NCBI GenBank assembly: GCA_014381545.1
Contig: JACNLL010000065.1
Coordinates: 1 to 41,581 of the forward strand
Origin: Candidatus Desulfaltia bathyphila
Lineage (GTDB): Bacteria; Desulfobacterota; Desulfobacteria; Desulfobacterales; ETH-SRB1
Length of the DNA: 41,581 bases
Direction of reading: 5' to 3'
The notes beneath the pieces are model-generated. The model searched no databases and had not been told where the DNA came from. It was given only the letters and a program-made list of their open reading frames with translations. The translations under genes were made by a program, and so were the position numbers. Position 1 is the first letter of the stretch. Each line of letters begins with the position of its first letter. This document shows positions 18,145-28,095 of this stretch, one piece after another.

Positions 18145-18786
18145 CTAACTTGTTCCCTCATATTCTTCTAAAAAACGTTTAAAGAAAGCCTCCATAAATA
18201 AGTGACGCTCTTTTGCGATTTTCCGGCCTTCCCCTGTAAGTATTTTGTTCCTGATCTTGTTGAGTTTTACCTTAAATTCTCTGTATCCTGTGTCGTCTTT
18301 AGAATAAGATTCTGCTTCTTCGACATTAATTTCCGGGCTGTGAAGCCGCGCGCCAAGCTCGCCGGCAAACAGATATGCTCTGGCTACTCCGATAGCGCCA
18401 ATGGCATCCAGCTTGTCTGCATCAAATAATACTTTTGCTTCAGCCGATTTCGGGGCATGATTTCCCCGAAACCTGTGCGCTTTAATACAGTGGACAACAT
18501 TTTCTTTTTGCTTTTTTGAAAGGGGAAGATCCTTTATGATAAACTGCGCCATCAGGGCGCCCTTTTCAGCGTGGCAAACAGCGCCGTTTGAAGCATCCTG
18601 GCAGCTTCTTCCGATATCGTGCAGGTAGGCTGCAATAAGTAGCACATCCATATCAGCGCCTTCAACAGGCCCGATACGCTCACATAACTTGTATACACGA
18701 AGCGTGTGATCCCAGTCGTGACTTCCGCTTGCATCGATGAACAGCTTTTCAGCATGCGCTTTAACGATTTTTAGATTATCTTTCAT
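18145..18786 (-). CDS. HD-domain phosphohydrolase of unknown substrate
   Basis: A 213-residue HD-superfamily protein. Metal-binding residues are visible as H in SHDWDHTLRV, the HD pair in AAYLHDIGR, and the distal Asp in LFDADKLDAIGAIG, in the order typical of small YedJ/YfbR-like metal-dependent phosphohydrolases. The open frame extends 77 codons further upstream into gltA on the same strand, but Met at 18786 (MKDNLKIVKAHAEKLFID) begins the homologous part, giving an 11-bp overlap with the gltA end and suggesting co-transcription with citrate synthase. The substrate is unknown; nucleotide or polyphosphate hydrolysis would be guesses. Confidence 0.8.
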   Translation of the reverse strand: MKDNLKIVKAHAEKLFIDASGSHDWDHTLRVYKLCERIGPVEGADMDVLLIAAYLHDIGRSCQDASNGAVCHAEKGALMAQFIIKDLPLSKKQKENVVHCIKAHRFRGNHAPKSAEAKVLFDADKLDAIGAIGVARAYLFAGELGARLHSPEINVEEAESYSKDDTGYREFKVKLNKIRNKILTGEGRKIAKERHLFMEAFFKRFLEEYEGTS

Positions 18787-20056
18787 CAATGGGTATGTAT
18801 TTTGTTTTTGTTGGTCCAGTGTAAATTTGACGGGGCCGGCTGAGTCTCCATTTGGGATCATCCGCGCTTTCTTTCCATTGCGCAATCCATCCGGGAAGCC
18901 TGCCGATGGCAAACATGACTGTAAACATTTTTGTAGGTATTCCCATTGCGCGCAGTAAAATGCCGCTGTAAAAATCGACGTTCGGATAAAGATTATGGTC
19001 GATAAAATAATTATCATTTAAAGCGATCTCTTCCAGCTTCTTTGCGATATCAAGTAAAGGATCGTTTATTTTAAGCTTTTTTAGAACTTTGTCGCACATT
19101 TTTTTCATGATTTTAGCGCGTGGATCATATGTTTTGTAAACCCTGTGTCCGAAACCCATCAACCTGAAAGGATCATTTTTATCTTTAGCTTTTTTAATGA
19201 CCGTGTCGATATCGCCGCCATTTTTTGCAATATCGGACAGCATTTCAATAACTGCCTGATTTGCGCCCCCATGCAGAGGCCCCCATAGGGCAGCTATTCC
19301 AGCGGAAATTGCCGCATAAAGATTAACCCTTCCGCTTCCGACAACCCTTACCGCTGATGTGGAACAGTTTTGCTCATGATCAGCATGGAGAATCCAGAAA
19401 ACATTTAATGCTTTTACCATATCTCTATTTATACGATAAGGTTTTACCGGGCTGTCAAACATCATGTTCAGAAAGTTTGCGCAATAAGGCAGATCAGTGC
19501 GTGGGTATATAACTTTATGCCCCCTGGATATTTTATAAGACATGGCTGCCAGGGTTCTGGTTTTTGAGAGAAGACGCGTGACCGTTTTGTTGATTTCCTC
19601 TTCCACGGTCTGGAGTTCCGGATAAAAGCTTCTTAACGCATTTACCATTGAAGATAAAATGCCCATTGGATGAGAAGCCCTTGGAAAGTTCTGATAAAAA
19701 ATCTGCATATCTTCATGTACAAGCGAATTGTCGTTTAACAGAACAGAGAACCGGTTGAGCTCATTTCTGGTTGGCAAAACACCGTTTATCAGAAGATATG
19801 CCGTTTCAGTAAAGGTGGAATGCCTGGCAAGCTCCTCAACCGGTATTCCGCGATAACGAAGGATTCCCTTTTCACCGCTCATGAATGTTATGGAGCTTAT
19901 GCAGCTGCCGGTATTGGCAAATCCTGGATCAAGCGTGATCAATCCGGTTTTTTGGCGCAGTGTGGATATATCGATAGCTTTTTCCCCTTCTGAACCTTTA
20001 ACAACAGGCAGTTTATATGTTTTGCCTTCATATGTTATCTTTGCATAATTATCCAT
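18776..20056 (-). CDS. gltA: Citrate synthase
   Basis: Condenses acetyl-CoA and oxaloacetate. 426 residues, the long bacterial (hexameric, type II) form with an N-terminal beta-rich region. The catalytic triad positions are intact: GPLHGGAN (His), GFGHRVYK (His) and NVDFYSG (Asp). Also present are HADHEQNCSTS and the C-terminal LPGWIAQWKE. Minus-strand ATG at 20056 follows AAGGAATAAAAG. A Si-type citrate synthase next to an acetoacetyl-CoA synthetase and near sucCD suits an organism running an oxidative acetyl-CoA/TCA route. A plausible promoter lies at 20133-20161. Confidence 0.96.
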   Translation of the reverse strand: MDNYAKITYEGKTYKLPVVKGSEGEKAIDISTLRQKTGLITLDPGFANTGSCISSITFMSGEKGILRYRGIPVEELARHSTFTETAYLLINGVLPTRNELNRFSVLLNDNSLVHEDMQIFYQNFPRASHPMGILSSMVNALRSFYPELQTVEEEINKTVTRLLSKTRTLAAMSYKISRGHKVIYPRTDLPYCANFLNMMFDSPVKPYRINRDMVKALNVFWILHADHEQNCSTSAVRVVGSGRVNLYAAISAGIAALWGPLHGGANQAVIEMLSDIAKNGGDIDTVIKKAKDKNDPFRLMGFGHRVYKTYDPRAKIMKKMCDKVLKKLKINDPLLDIAKKLEEIALNDNYFIDHNLYPNVDFYSGILLRAMGIPTKMFTVMFAIGRLPGWIAQWKESADDPKWRLSRPRQIYTGPTKTKYIPIDER

Positions 20057-20132
20057 CTTTTATTCCTTTATTCCTTTGAACCTGTGAACCCAAGTACCAA
20101 TACCTCAATTGAGCGAAATGCTTAACTTAAAA

Positions 20133-20161
20133 TATATATACATAATCTTTATGATAAGCAA
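20133..20161 (-). promoter_or_regulatory. Candidate sigma-70 promoter for gltA
   Basis: On the minus strand, TTGCTT and TATATA are separated by 17 nt, about 75 nt upstream of the gltA start. This is a sequence match only, in an AT-rich stretch, so false positives are likely. Confidence 0.4.
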
Positions 20162-20194
20162 CCGGCAATTTGATTTATCCTGTCTATACCTTTA

Positions 20195-20353
20195 CCTAAA
20201 TTGAGCGATTTTTTACTCGATCTGCACAGATCACTTGCGCATCAAGGATTCGCGAAAATCCTCGACATATCCACGGGTATGCCTGTGGTTTTCGCAAACC
20301 ATTATGCATCAAGATCTCGGCACATATCTTCGCAATAAATCGCTCAACTTAGG
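20195..20353. repeat. Inverted-repeat element with CCTAA-TTGAGCGATTT ends
   Basis: The left end CCTAAATTGAGCGATTT faces the right end AAATCGCTCAACTTAGG (one mismatch). The interior contains GGATT...AATCC and CCACGGG...CCTGTGG hairpins and a GCATCAAG direct repeat. A lone copy of the end (CAATTGAGCGAAAT) is at 20106-20119. It fills the spacer between the divergent gltA and the unknown gene at 20459; no ORF is visible. Confidence 0.65.
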
Positions 20354-20458
20354 CTTTATTAATTGATTAATTGACTTTGATGGCCTAAAATTATAAAAAA
20401 GCATTAAAATTTTACCACAGAACACACCGGGATCACAGAAAAAAAAGAGGTGATAAGC

Positions 20459-21247
20459 ATGTCCTTTAAAGAAAATCTTTTGAAAAAGATCAAGATCGAT
20501 AAAATGACAGGTATTATTCTCAATTCTATCGGACCGCCCGACAGTGGCCGCAAGGTTGACAAGCAAACAATGCGCAGTCTTCTTGAAAAGGGTTCTTATC
20601 AATTCATACAAAAGCGTGATCTTGATCTCTATATTTTGCAGGAAAATGGTGATCTGAAAAGGATTCTGGTCCTTGATAATGGACTTGCCATTTACAATAC
20701 TACGGTCGAAGATGTTGTGTTGCGTAAAAGTCCAACTGTCAAGGAAATGCTTAACATACGAAATATTATCAAGATATTAAATGATAAAGATGTGGTTCTT
20801 AGTAAAAGGGAGGGATCTGTTAAAACTATACAGAAAGAATGCATTGATATGCTGGATCTTTCCTATAATGAATCTGATATCGAGGAGATTGAGAAGGATG
20901 GCACAGCAGCGCTGGAAAGAGGGGATGCTGACGGCGTGATTGAATGTCTTACACTGTTTGCCGAACTGCTCGGGTACAGTCCTCCGCCAAAGGCAATGAA
21001 AACAGGCGATCACCATGTTGTTGGCGCTTTAAGCAAAGGTGAAAACAATGAAGATCTTTTTGGCCCTGTTGTAATGTACAGCTTAACCTATAATTTGCTG
21101 AAGCTTATTGACAGGCAAATCAGCAGTTTTGACAAGGGGGAAATCGAGCTGATGCACCAGGTAGCAATAGGAAAGGAGAAGGCCTCAAAAGAGGGGCATT
21201 TTGTCTTTACATATTTAAAAGAGGCGGTTGTTTTGAAGAATTTATAA
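20459..21247 (+). CDS. Conserved-looking protein of unknown function
   Basis: I do not recognise this 262-residue protein. It is acidic to neutral with no signal peptide, no long hydrophobic segment and no classical motif. The N-terminal half is mixed alpha/beta ([28 protein letters not shown]), the centre is helical and acidic ([22 protein letters not shown]), and a short stretch [18 protein letters not shown] precedes a helical C-terminus. Codon usage and a good AGAGGTGAT ribosome-binding site before ATG 20459 indicate a real gene; the frame is open to GTG 20450 but that overlaps the SD. It is divergent from gltA and followed by the opposite-strand tRNA-Pro. Confidence 0.8.
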   Translation: MSFKENLLKKIKIDKMTGIILNSIGPPDSGRKVDKQTMRSLLEKGSYQFIQKRDLDLYILQENGDLKRILVLDNGLAIYNTTVEDVVLRKSPTVKEMLNIRNIIKILNDKDVVLSKREGSVKTIQKECIDMLDLSYNESDIEEIEKDGTAALERGDADGVIECLTLFAELLGYSPPPKAMKTGDHHVVGALSKGENNEDLFGPVVMYSLTYNLLKLIDRQISSFDKGEIELMHQVAIGKEKASKEGHFVFTYLKEAVVLKNL

Positions 21248-21269
21248 TGGATTTGCAAAAGGTATATTC

Positions 21270-21346
<77 letters not shown>

Positions 21347-21356
21347 ACAGATATTA

Positions 21357-21385
21357 TTTATAATTCTTTAAGCCTTGCATGTCAA
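21357..21385 (-). promoter_or_regulatory. Sigma-70 promoter of tRNA-Pro
   Basis: Minus strand TTGACA (21380-21385) and TATAAA (21357-21362) are separated by exactly 17 nt, placing transcription start about 4 nt before the mature tRNA 5' end. This implies a very short leader. Confidence 0.75.
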
Positions 21386-21403
21386 TATATCTATGTAAAA
21401 TTC

Positions 21404-21434
21404 GGGAATTAAGGGATTAGGGGATTAAGGATTA
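21404..21434 (+). repeat. 8-mer tract (GGGATTAG type) upstream of ldcA
   Basis: About four GGAATTAA/GGGATTAG/GGGATTAA/GGATTAGA units. The first possible ldcA ATG (21436) lies right at its end. Confidence 0.7.
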
Positions 21435-21453
21435 GATGGTCGGAGATTTTCTG

Positions 21454-22374
21454 ATGGGTGCTAAAAAAAATATACAATTATTACCGGGCAGACTAATGCC
21501 TGGCGATACCATCGGTATTGTTGCTCCTGCCGGCCCTTTTGACAGGAAAGAGTTTGACCGGGGTGTTGCGGTTCTAAAAGCTATGGGATTTCGCCTGATT
21601 GTCCCTGATGATATCCATATAAAAAACGGGTATCTTGCCGGGCCGGATATTCATCGGGCCAATCTTATAAACACTTTTTTTGCCGACAGGAAAATAAAGG
21701 CAATTATTTGTGCAAGGGGTGGGTTCGGCTCTATGAGGATACTTTCGTTGTTAGATTTTGAATCAATTAAGAAAAATCCGAAAATTTTTATTGGATTCAG
21801 CGACATATCCGCAATTCTGTCGGTTTTATACACGAAGTGCGGTTTTGTCGTCTTTCACGGGCCTATGGTGACATGTTTGGGCGATGCTTCCAGGAAGACA
21901 AGGAAGGCATTGCTTTACGCTGTTTCATCAGACGCCAGGCTTGCAATAATGGCAAAAACAGGGAAAACGATCAGGCATGGCTTAGCTTCAGGGCCGGTTG
22001 CAGGAGGCAATCTTACCACTTTGTGCCATCTTATCGGGACACCTTTTGAACCTATGTTTAAGGGGCATATTTTGTTTCTGGAAGATAAGGGCGAAGCAGG
22101 TTACCGAATTGACAGAATGCTAAGCCATATGAAGCTTGCCGGATGTTTCGAGGGCTTGGCAGGACTTGTTCTTGGTTCTTTTGAAGATTGTGGTCCTGGT
22201 AGTGAAATTGTCGGGGTTGTGGATAGCATTTTCAAAGAGGATAATATCCCTATACTTGCCGGTCTTGAAGTTGGGCATGGAAAAAATAATATTACAGTTC
22301 CGATCGGTCTTAATGCAACTCTTGATGCCGACAGGCAGTTATTGTCGTTTCATGAATCGGCAACCGCACACTAA
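21454..22374 (+). CDS. ldcA: LD-carboxypeptidase (muramoyltetrapeptide carboxypeptidase, S66 family)
   Basis: Cytoplasmic serine peptidase that removes the terminal D-Ala from murein tetrapeptides during peptidoglycan recycling. About 306 residues. The S66 catalytic triad positions are visible: nucleophile Ser in IGFSDISAIL, Glu in LEDKGEAGYRIDRML, and His in EVGHGKNNITVPIG. The family's GDTIGIVAPAGP start and ICARGGFGSMRIL are present. ATG 21454 (MGAKKNIQLLPGRL) with GGAG upstream is preferred; ATG 21436 is in frame but sits on repeat DNA. The stop codon is embedded in a perfect hairpin (22369-22396). Confidence 0.93.
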   Translation: MGAKKNIQLLPGRLMPGDTIGIVAPAGPFDRKEFDRGVAVLKAMGFRLIVPDDIHIKNGYLAGPDIHRANLINTFFADRKIKAIICARGGFGSMRILSLLDFESIKKNPKIFIGFSDISAILSVLYTKCGFVVFHGPMVTCLGDASRKTRKALLYAVSSDARLAIMAKTGKTIRHGLASGPVAGGNLTTLCHLIGTPFEPMFKGHILFLEDKGEAGYRIDRMLSHMKLAGCFEGLAGLVLGSFEDCGPGSEIVGVVDSIFKEDNIPILAGLEVGHGKNNITVPIGLNATLDADRQLLSFHESATAH

Positions 22375-22396
22375 TTGAGCCAAAGCTCAATTAGTG
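22369..22396. repeat. Perfect 11-bp hairpin spanning the ldcA stop codon
   Basis: CACTAATTGAG, loop CCAAAG, CTCAATTAGTG. The TAA of ldcA lies in the left arm. There is no T-tract after it, so a simple rho-independent terminator is unlikely. GGGATCAGGGG-type 7-mer remnants follow to about 22430. Confidence 0.75.
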
Positions 22397-22446
22397 AGGG
22401 ATCAGGGGCCAGTATTCAGGGATCAGCAGGGTATAACGAATGTCAA

Positions 22447-23541
22447 ATGACTAATAATTTCGAACAAGTCGACAGCCTTATGAGATATGCAATATCTGAT
22501 AAGGTTTTTCCCGGAGCAGTACTCCTGGTCGCAAGGAATGATTCGATAGTTTTTTTTGAAGCTTATGGATATGCCAATATATTTTCAAGACGTAAAATGA
22601 CCATAGATACCATTTTTGACCTGGCATCCCTTACAAAACCGCTTGCAACAACACCGGCTGTTATGAGGCTAGTCCAACAACGCAAACTCAGTCTTGAGCA
22701 AACACTTGAATCAATCTTGCCCTGTTTTAAAAAAACAGACAAGGGGCAGATAAAGATAAAATCTCTTTTGTGCCATAATTCCGGCCTTGCTGCTTATCGT
22801 GAATATTATTATAAGCTAAGCAAGGTCCCGCCTGATGCGAGAAGGAAGGTATTAGAGAGCCTTCTTATAAAAGAATTTATGTTGTATCCTACAGGAAAAA
22901 AGGTGTTATACAGCGATCTTGGGTTTATGATTCTTGGATGGGTGGTTGAAACTGTGACCGGAAGACGTCTTGATCATTATGTAAGTGATGAGATATACAG
23001 GCCGCTCGGCATAGATTCAGACAAGGGACTGTTTTTTGCAGGTATTAATGCAAAGCCGATTATAGAAGAATTTGCAGCTACTGAAATATCTCCCTGGCGA
23101 AATATCCTTTTAGAGGGAGTAGTGCATGATGAAAACGCCTATATGATGGGAGGTATTGCAGGACATGCCGGCCTCTTTGGATCTGCCGGCAGCTTGCATA
23201 TTCTCCTGTCGTCTCTGTTGTCGGTTTTTCACGGCAGCCCGTCAATCAATATGTTTGGGAAAGATCTTCTTCACACTTTTTTTAAGCAGCAGAAAGGAAC
23301 AGATAAAGCACTCGGATTTGAAACCCCATCATTGGCTAACTCCAGTTGCGGAGACTATTTTTCAAAAAGGAGCGTAGGGCATCTTGGTTTTACAGGCACT
23401 TCCTTCTGGATGGACATTAAGCGAAATATTATTGTTATACTTTTGACCAATCGTGTACACCCGTCACGTGAAAACGATAAAATAAAGTCCTTCAGGCCGA
23501 AAGTCCACAATGCCGTTATGAATTGCCTTTTAAAATTATGA
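22447..23541 (+). CDS. Serine hydrolase of the beta-lactamase/PBP-like family (class C type)
   Basis: About 364 residues. The catalytic motifs of the serine beta-lactamase fold are visible: SxxK as SLTK in FDLASLTKPLATTPAVM, the Tyr motif YSDLGFMILGWVVE, and a KTG-equivalent GFTGTSFWMD near the C-terminus, with GGIAGHAGLFGSA between. Members include D-aminopeptidases, esterases and cell-wall peptidases; no signal peptide is evident, so a cytoplasmic role beside LdcA in wall recycling is possible but unproven. The frame is open back to TTG 22375, but those 24 codons cover the hairpin and repeat; Met at 22447 is chosen although its ribosome-binding site is weak. Confidence 0.85.
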   Translation: MTNNFEQVDSLMRYAISDKVFPGAVLLVARNDSIVFFEAYGYANIFSRRKMTIDTIFDLASLTKPLATTPAVMRLVQQRKLSLEQTLESILPCFKKTDKGQIKIKSLLCHNSGLAAYREYYYKLSKVPPDARRKVLESLLIKEFMLYPTGKKVLYSDLGFMILGWVVETVTGRRLDHYVSDEIYRPLGIDSDKGLFFAGINAKPIIEEFAATEISPWRNILLEGVVHDENAYMMGGIAGHAGLFGSAGSLHILLSSLLSVFHGSPSINMFGKDLLHTFFKQQKGTDKALGFETPSLANSSCGDYFSKRSVGHLGFTGTSFWMDIKRNIIVILLTNRVHPSRENDKIKSFRPKVHNAVMNCLLKL

Positions 23542-23602
23542 CCTCATAAATACATCATGTTGTATATTCCAATGATATTTCTCTTGTAATGGCAGAATCT
23601 AT

Positions 23603-23632
23603 TTGATAGATTAATAAGAATTAGCGTATAAA
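23603..23632 (+). promoter_or_regulatory. Candidate sigma-70 promoter of the mre cluster
   Basis: TTGATA (23603-23608) and TATAAA (23627-23632) are 18 nt apart, giving a leader of about 33 nt before mreB and its GAGGA ribosome-binding site. Confidence 0.6.
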
Positions 23633-23665
23633 TGAATTTAATTATATTTATATATGTGGAAATGA

Positions 23666-24712
<1,047 letters not shown>

Positions 24713-24716
24713 TTTC

Positions 24717-25550
24717 ATGTTCTCAAAAAAGATTGTAATGATCGTTGGTGTAATTGTTCTGATTGCTGTTAACCTAATAGCCCTTTCTATTACAGGCCGC
24801 CGCTATCATACCCATGGGCCCGGGCAGGTCGCCATTTCCCTTATAACCCCTTTTCAAAAAATTACTACCCGTTCGATTTCTTTTATAAGAGATATTTGGA
24901 GTCACTATTTCTGTCTTGTTACAGTAAAACAGGAGAACGATAAGCTTAAGAAAGCTTTAAGTCGCGCTATTGAAAAAAACAACCGGTTTAATGAGACAGA
25001 GCTTTTCAATCTCCGGCTTCGAAAGTTATTGAATTTCCGAAAAAACATGGCCAGCCAGGTGCTTGTTGCCGAAGTAATCGGCAAGGACCCCTCTCACTGG
25101 TTTAAAACCATAATCATAGACAAGGGTAAATCGGATGGCATAGAAAGAGGATTGCCAGTATTAGTGCCTGAAGGAATTGTGGGTCAGGTTATTGATGCTT
25201 CACTCCATTCTTCCAAGGTGCTTCTCATTATTGATCAGATTAGCGCTATTGATGCTTTGGTGCAAAGGACCAGAGCGCGCGGGATTGTAAAAGGTGGTTC
25301 GACCGGTCAATGCTTTTTCATATATGCCCTGCGCAAACATGATATCAGGGTCGGAGATACTATTGTTTCGTCCGGGCTGGACACTGTTTTTCCAAAAGGA
25401 CTGCGTATCGGGAAAGTTTCGGAAGTTATTAAGCGTAATTTTGGTATCTTTCAGGAAGTAATAGTTACACCTTATGTTGATTTTGAAAAACTGGAAGAGG
25501 TTTTAGTTGTATTGAATGCCAAGCCGATATCAGATGTGAGCGACCAATGA
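24717..25550 (+). CDS. mreC: Rod shape-determining protein MreC
   Basis: Periplasmic scaffold linking MreB to PBP2/RodA. 277 residues: a single N-terminal transmembrane helix (about residues 6-27, IVMIVGVIVLIAVNLIAL), a coiled coil (about 65-105, VKQENDKLKKALSRAIEKNN), then the beta-barrel domain typical of the family (VLVAEVIGKDPSHWFKTIIIDKG; GLPVLVPEGIVGQVID; VGDTIVSSGLDTVFPKGLRIG). It begins 4 bp after mreB, with no strong ribosome-binding site, and overlaps mreD by ATGA. Confidence 0.96.
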   Translation: MFSKKIVMIVGVIVLIAVNLIALSITGRRYHTHGPGQVAISLITPFQKITTRSISFIRDIWSHYFCLVTVKQENDKLKKALSRAIEKNNRFNETELFNLRLRKLLNFRKNMASQVLVAEVIGKDPSHWFKTIIIDKGKSDGIERGLPVLVPEGIVGQVIDASLHSSKVLLIIDQISAIDALVQRTRARGIVKGGSTGQCFFIYALRKHDIRVGDTIVSSGLDTVFPKGLRIGKVSEVIKRNFGIFQEVIVTPYVDFEKLEEVLVVLNAKPISDVSDQ

Positions 25551-26092
25551 CCTATTGCTTTCACATTGCCGCCTGCCTATGCCTGGTAATCTTTCAGACA
25601 ACAATTTTGCCCTGTTTTCCCTTATTCGATACATTTTACGACCTGTTAGCCCTCTATATTGTTTATATGGGTCTTTTTTTCGGTGTTCGTGAAGGCATAC
25701 CTGTCGCCCTTATTACAGGGCTAATAATGGATGGCCTTTCCGGAGGCTCTTTCGGACTGTATTTAACAACATATCTCTGGCTATTTATCGGTGTGAGACA
25801 GCTCGTAAAAGTTTTTCATGTGAGCAATTATATTCTTTTCCCTGTTGTTGTTACAGCAGCCATATTAATAGAGAATGTAATATTGTTTGGAATCTTTGCC
25901 ATGCTGGAGCCGGATACGCAATTTTCTTCATCTGCCATAAATAGTGTTGTAATGCAGATTATATGGGCAATATGTACAGGGCCGTTTGTTATTCAATTTT
26001 ATAATTTCACCTATAAAAGATGGAATAGATTATTTAATAAACTGATTGCCGTTTTTTCACATAAACAACCGCCGGAAAATAACAGACAATAA
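25547..26092 (+). CDS. mreD: Rod shape-determining protein MreD
   Basis: Integral membrane component of the elongation complex. 181 residues with about five hydrophobic segments and the family stretch FGVREGIPVALITGLIMDGLSGGSFGLY. Assignment rests on the membrane profile, that motif and its position between mreC and mrdA. The start overlaps the mreC stop. Confidence 0.93.
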   Translation: MTYCFHIAACLCLVIFQTTILPCFPLFDTFYDLLALYIVYMGLFFGVREGIPVALITGLIMDGLSGGSFGLYLTTYLWLFIGVRQLVKVFHVSNYILFPVVVTAAILIENVILFGIFAMLEPDTQFSSSAINSVVMQIIWAICTGPFVIQFYNFTYKRWNRLFNKLIAVFSHKQPPENNRQ

Positions 26093-26105
26093 AAAGGGCG
26101 CAACT

Positions 26106-27944
26106 GTGGGCGAGTATTTAAAGACAGCTGACAGTGATTGGTTCAAGCAACGATTAATCGTGGTTATGTACTGCGTTATAGCCGCCTTTGTTGTGCTTAT
26201 TTGTCGATTATTTTATTTGCAGGTGATTGAAGGGGAGGAGTTCAGGCGACTTTCTGAAAATAATTGCATACGGCTCCAGAGCATAGATCCCCAAAGAGGA
26301 CTTATATACGACCGCAACAGGGTATTGCTGGTGGACAATCGCCCATCCTTTGATTTGAGTATAATTTTAAAGGATGCCAAACCTGTAGATGATACAGTTG
26401 AAAAACTGTCCGGGTATATAAAGGTTCCCGCTGATGTCCTTATGTCCAAGATTAAGAAGTGCAAGGGAATCTCTATCTATAAGCCGTTCTTGTTGAAACG
26501 TGATATTGGACGGGATGCGCTGGCTGCGATTGAGGCCCACAAATATGATCTTCCCGGTATCAAAATTAATGTAAGGCCCCGAAGGCATTACATTAACAGG
26601 CAGATTGCGGCACATCTTATAGGATATTTGAGCAAAATAAGTTCAGATGAGCTTAAAAGCGGCAAATATCCGGCATGCAGGAGCGGAGATTTTATTGGGA
26701 AGTTTGGCGTTGAAAAGGCTTATGGGGCTTATTTAAGAGGAAAACGGGGCGGCAGACAGGTCGAAGTAAATGCCACAGGACAGGTTGTTAGAATCTTGCG
26801 GACGGTTGATGCCTGGCCCGGTCATAATATTTATCTTACCATTGACCTTAAGCTCCAACAAAAGGCTGAAAAACTTTTGGAAGGTGTGGCAGGCGCTATA
26901 GCAGCTATAGATCCGGCCACCGGAGAGATTCTTGCTCTGGCGAGCAGCCCTTCCTTTGACCAGAATAGTTTTGTTAACGGCATGTCGCATAAACAATGGC
27001 ATGCACTGGTTTCCAACCGGTTCAGACCCATGGAAAACAAGGCGGTTCAGGGAGAGTACCCGCCGGCATCGATTTATAAAATCGTAACAGCCATCGCCGG
27101 TCTTGAGGAAGGAATTATAAATAACAATACTACATTTTACTGTTCGGGTCATTACAAATTTGGCGATCGTGATTTTCGATGCTGGAAAAAGAGGGGGCAT
27201 GGTAATGTTGATGTTGTGAGGGCATTAGCCGAATCATGCGATGTTTTTTTTTATCAGCTAGGTCAAAAACTGGGCATTGACCGGCTCGCATGGTATGCCA
27301 AGGCCTGTGGACTCGGAGCTCCTGCCGGGATAAAGCTTGATCAGGAGGCATCCGGATTAATTCCTACCGCTGCCTGGAAAAAGCGTCGCACCGGCATCGC
27401 ATGGCTGCAAGGAGAAACCCTTTCGGTTGCAATAGGGCAGGGATATAATCTTGTATCTCCCTTGCAGATGTTGGTGTTGACCTCAGCGGTGGCTAATGGC
27501 GGCATAAGGTATAAGCCATTAATTTTGAAAACAATTGAAACATCTGAAGGCAAAATTATAAGTGATGATAGCCTCCATACCAAAAGAAAAATCACAGGTA
27601 AGTTGCCTGCAAGCAGACAAACTCTGGAGATTGTTAAAAAAGGCCTGTGGCAGGCTGTAAATGTTAGAAAAGGAACCGCGAGGATTGCGCGTATTGACGG
27701 CATTGCTATCAGCGGAAAAACGGGGACAGCTCAGGTGGTTGGCCGTCAACAGGATGAGGATAGCGATGAAGAGGATAGGGCATTCCATTTAAAGCCACAT
27801 GCCTGGTTTGTAGCCTTTGCTCCATCTGATGATCCTAAAATAGCTGTTGTCGTTATCGTGGAACACGGAGAGCATGGCTCAACCACAGCGGCTCCGATAG
27901 CAAGAGAACTTATAAGGACATATTTGGGGAAACTTGAAACTTGA
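26106..27944 (+). CDS. mrdA: Penicillin-binding protein 2, peptidoglycan transpeptidase of the rod complex
   Basis: Class B PBP that cross-links new murein during elongation. 612 residues from GTG 26106: cytoplasmic tail, one transmembrane helix (about residues 17-37), the PBP dimerisation domain (LQSIDPQRGLIYDRN; RRHYINRQIAAHLIGYL) and the transpeptidase domain with SxxK (S322-I-Y-K in PPASIYKIV), SxD-type second motif (ESCDVFFYQLG) and KTG (K538 in SGKTGTAQVV). The frame is open to ATG 26046, but that would overlap mreD by 47 bp and add a charged extension; the GTG with AAGGGCG upstream is preferred. Its last codons (GKLET) and stop are encoded by GAAACTT 7-mers. Confidence 0.94.
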   Translation: MGEYLKTADSDWFKQRLIVVMYCVIAAFVVLICRLFYLQVIEGEEFRRLSENNCIRLQSIDPQRGLIYDRNRVLLVDNRPSFDLSIILKDAKPVDDTVEKLSGYIKVPADVLMSKIKKCKGISIYKPFLLKRDIGRDALAAIEAHKYDLPGIKINVRPRRHYINRQIAAHLIGYLSKISSDELKSGKYPACRSGDFIGKFGVEKAYGAYLRGKRGGRQVEVNATGQVVRILRTVDAWPGHNIYLTIDLKLQQKAEKLLEGVAGAIAAIDPATGEILALASSPSFDQNSFVNGMSHKQWHALVSNRFRPMENKAVQGEYPPASIYKIVTAIAGLEEGIINNNTTFYCSGHYKFGDRDFRCWKKRGHGNVDVVRALAESCDVFFYQLGQKLGIDRLAWYAKACGLGAPAGIKLDQEASGLIPTAAWKKRRTGIAWLQGETLSVAIGQGYNLVSPLQMLVLTSAVANGGIRYKPLILKTIETSEGKIISDDSLHTKRKITGKLPASRQTLEIVKKGLWQAVNVRKGTARIARIDGIAISGKTGTAQVVGRQQDEDSDEEDRAFHLKPHAWFVAFAPSDDPKIAVVVIVEHGEHGSTTAAPIARELIRTYLGKLET

Positions 27945-28094
27945 AACTGGACAAATGACTCTGTTGATTTAGTCCGATTTCGAAAATTAAAGTACATTTG
28001 CAACTAAACATTTCGATTTAAGTCAAAGCGCTAAGGTGGGACGATTTTAACCAAGTTTCAAGTTTCAAATTTCCAGTTTCAGGAGCGGAGCGAC
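27929..28094. repeat. Element bracketed by inverted 7-mer runs (GAAACTT ... AAGTTTC)
   Basis: Left: GAAACTT, GAAACTT, GAAACTG (27929-27949), overlapping the mrdA stop. Right: AAGTTTC, AAGTTTC, AAATTTC, CAGTTTC, then in the same register AGGAGCG and GAGCGAC (28053-28094), the last two giving the rodA ribosome-binding site. The approximately 100-bp interior has no ORF. Confidence 0.85.
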
Positions 28095-28095
28095 T

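Noticed and set aside
18787-19017. N-terminal extension of the HD-domain ORF into gltA
   Set aside because: Overlaps the conserved C-terminus of citrate synthase in another frame; HD homology begins after Met at 18786.
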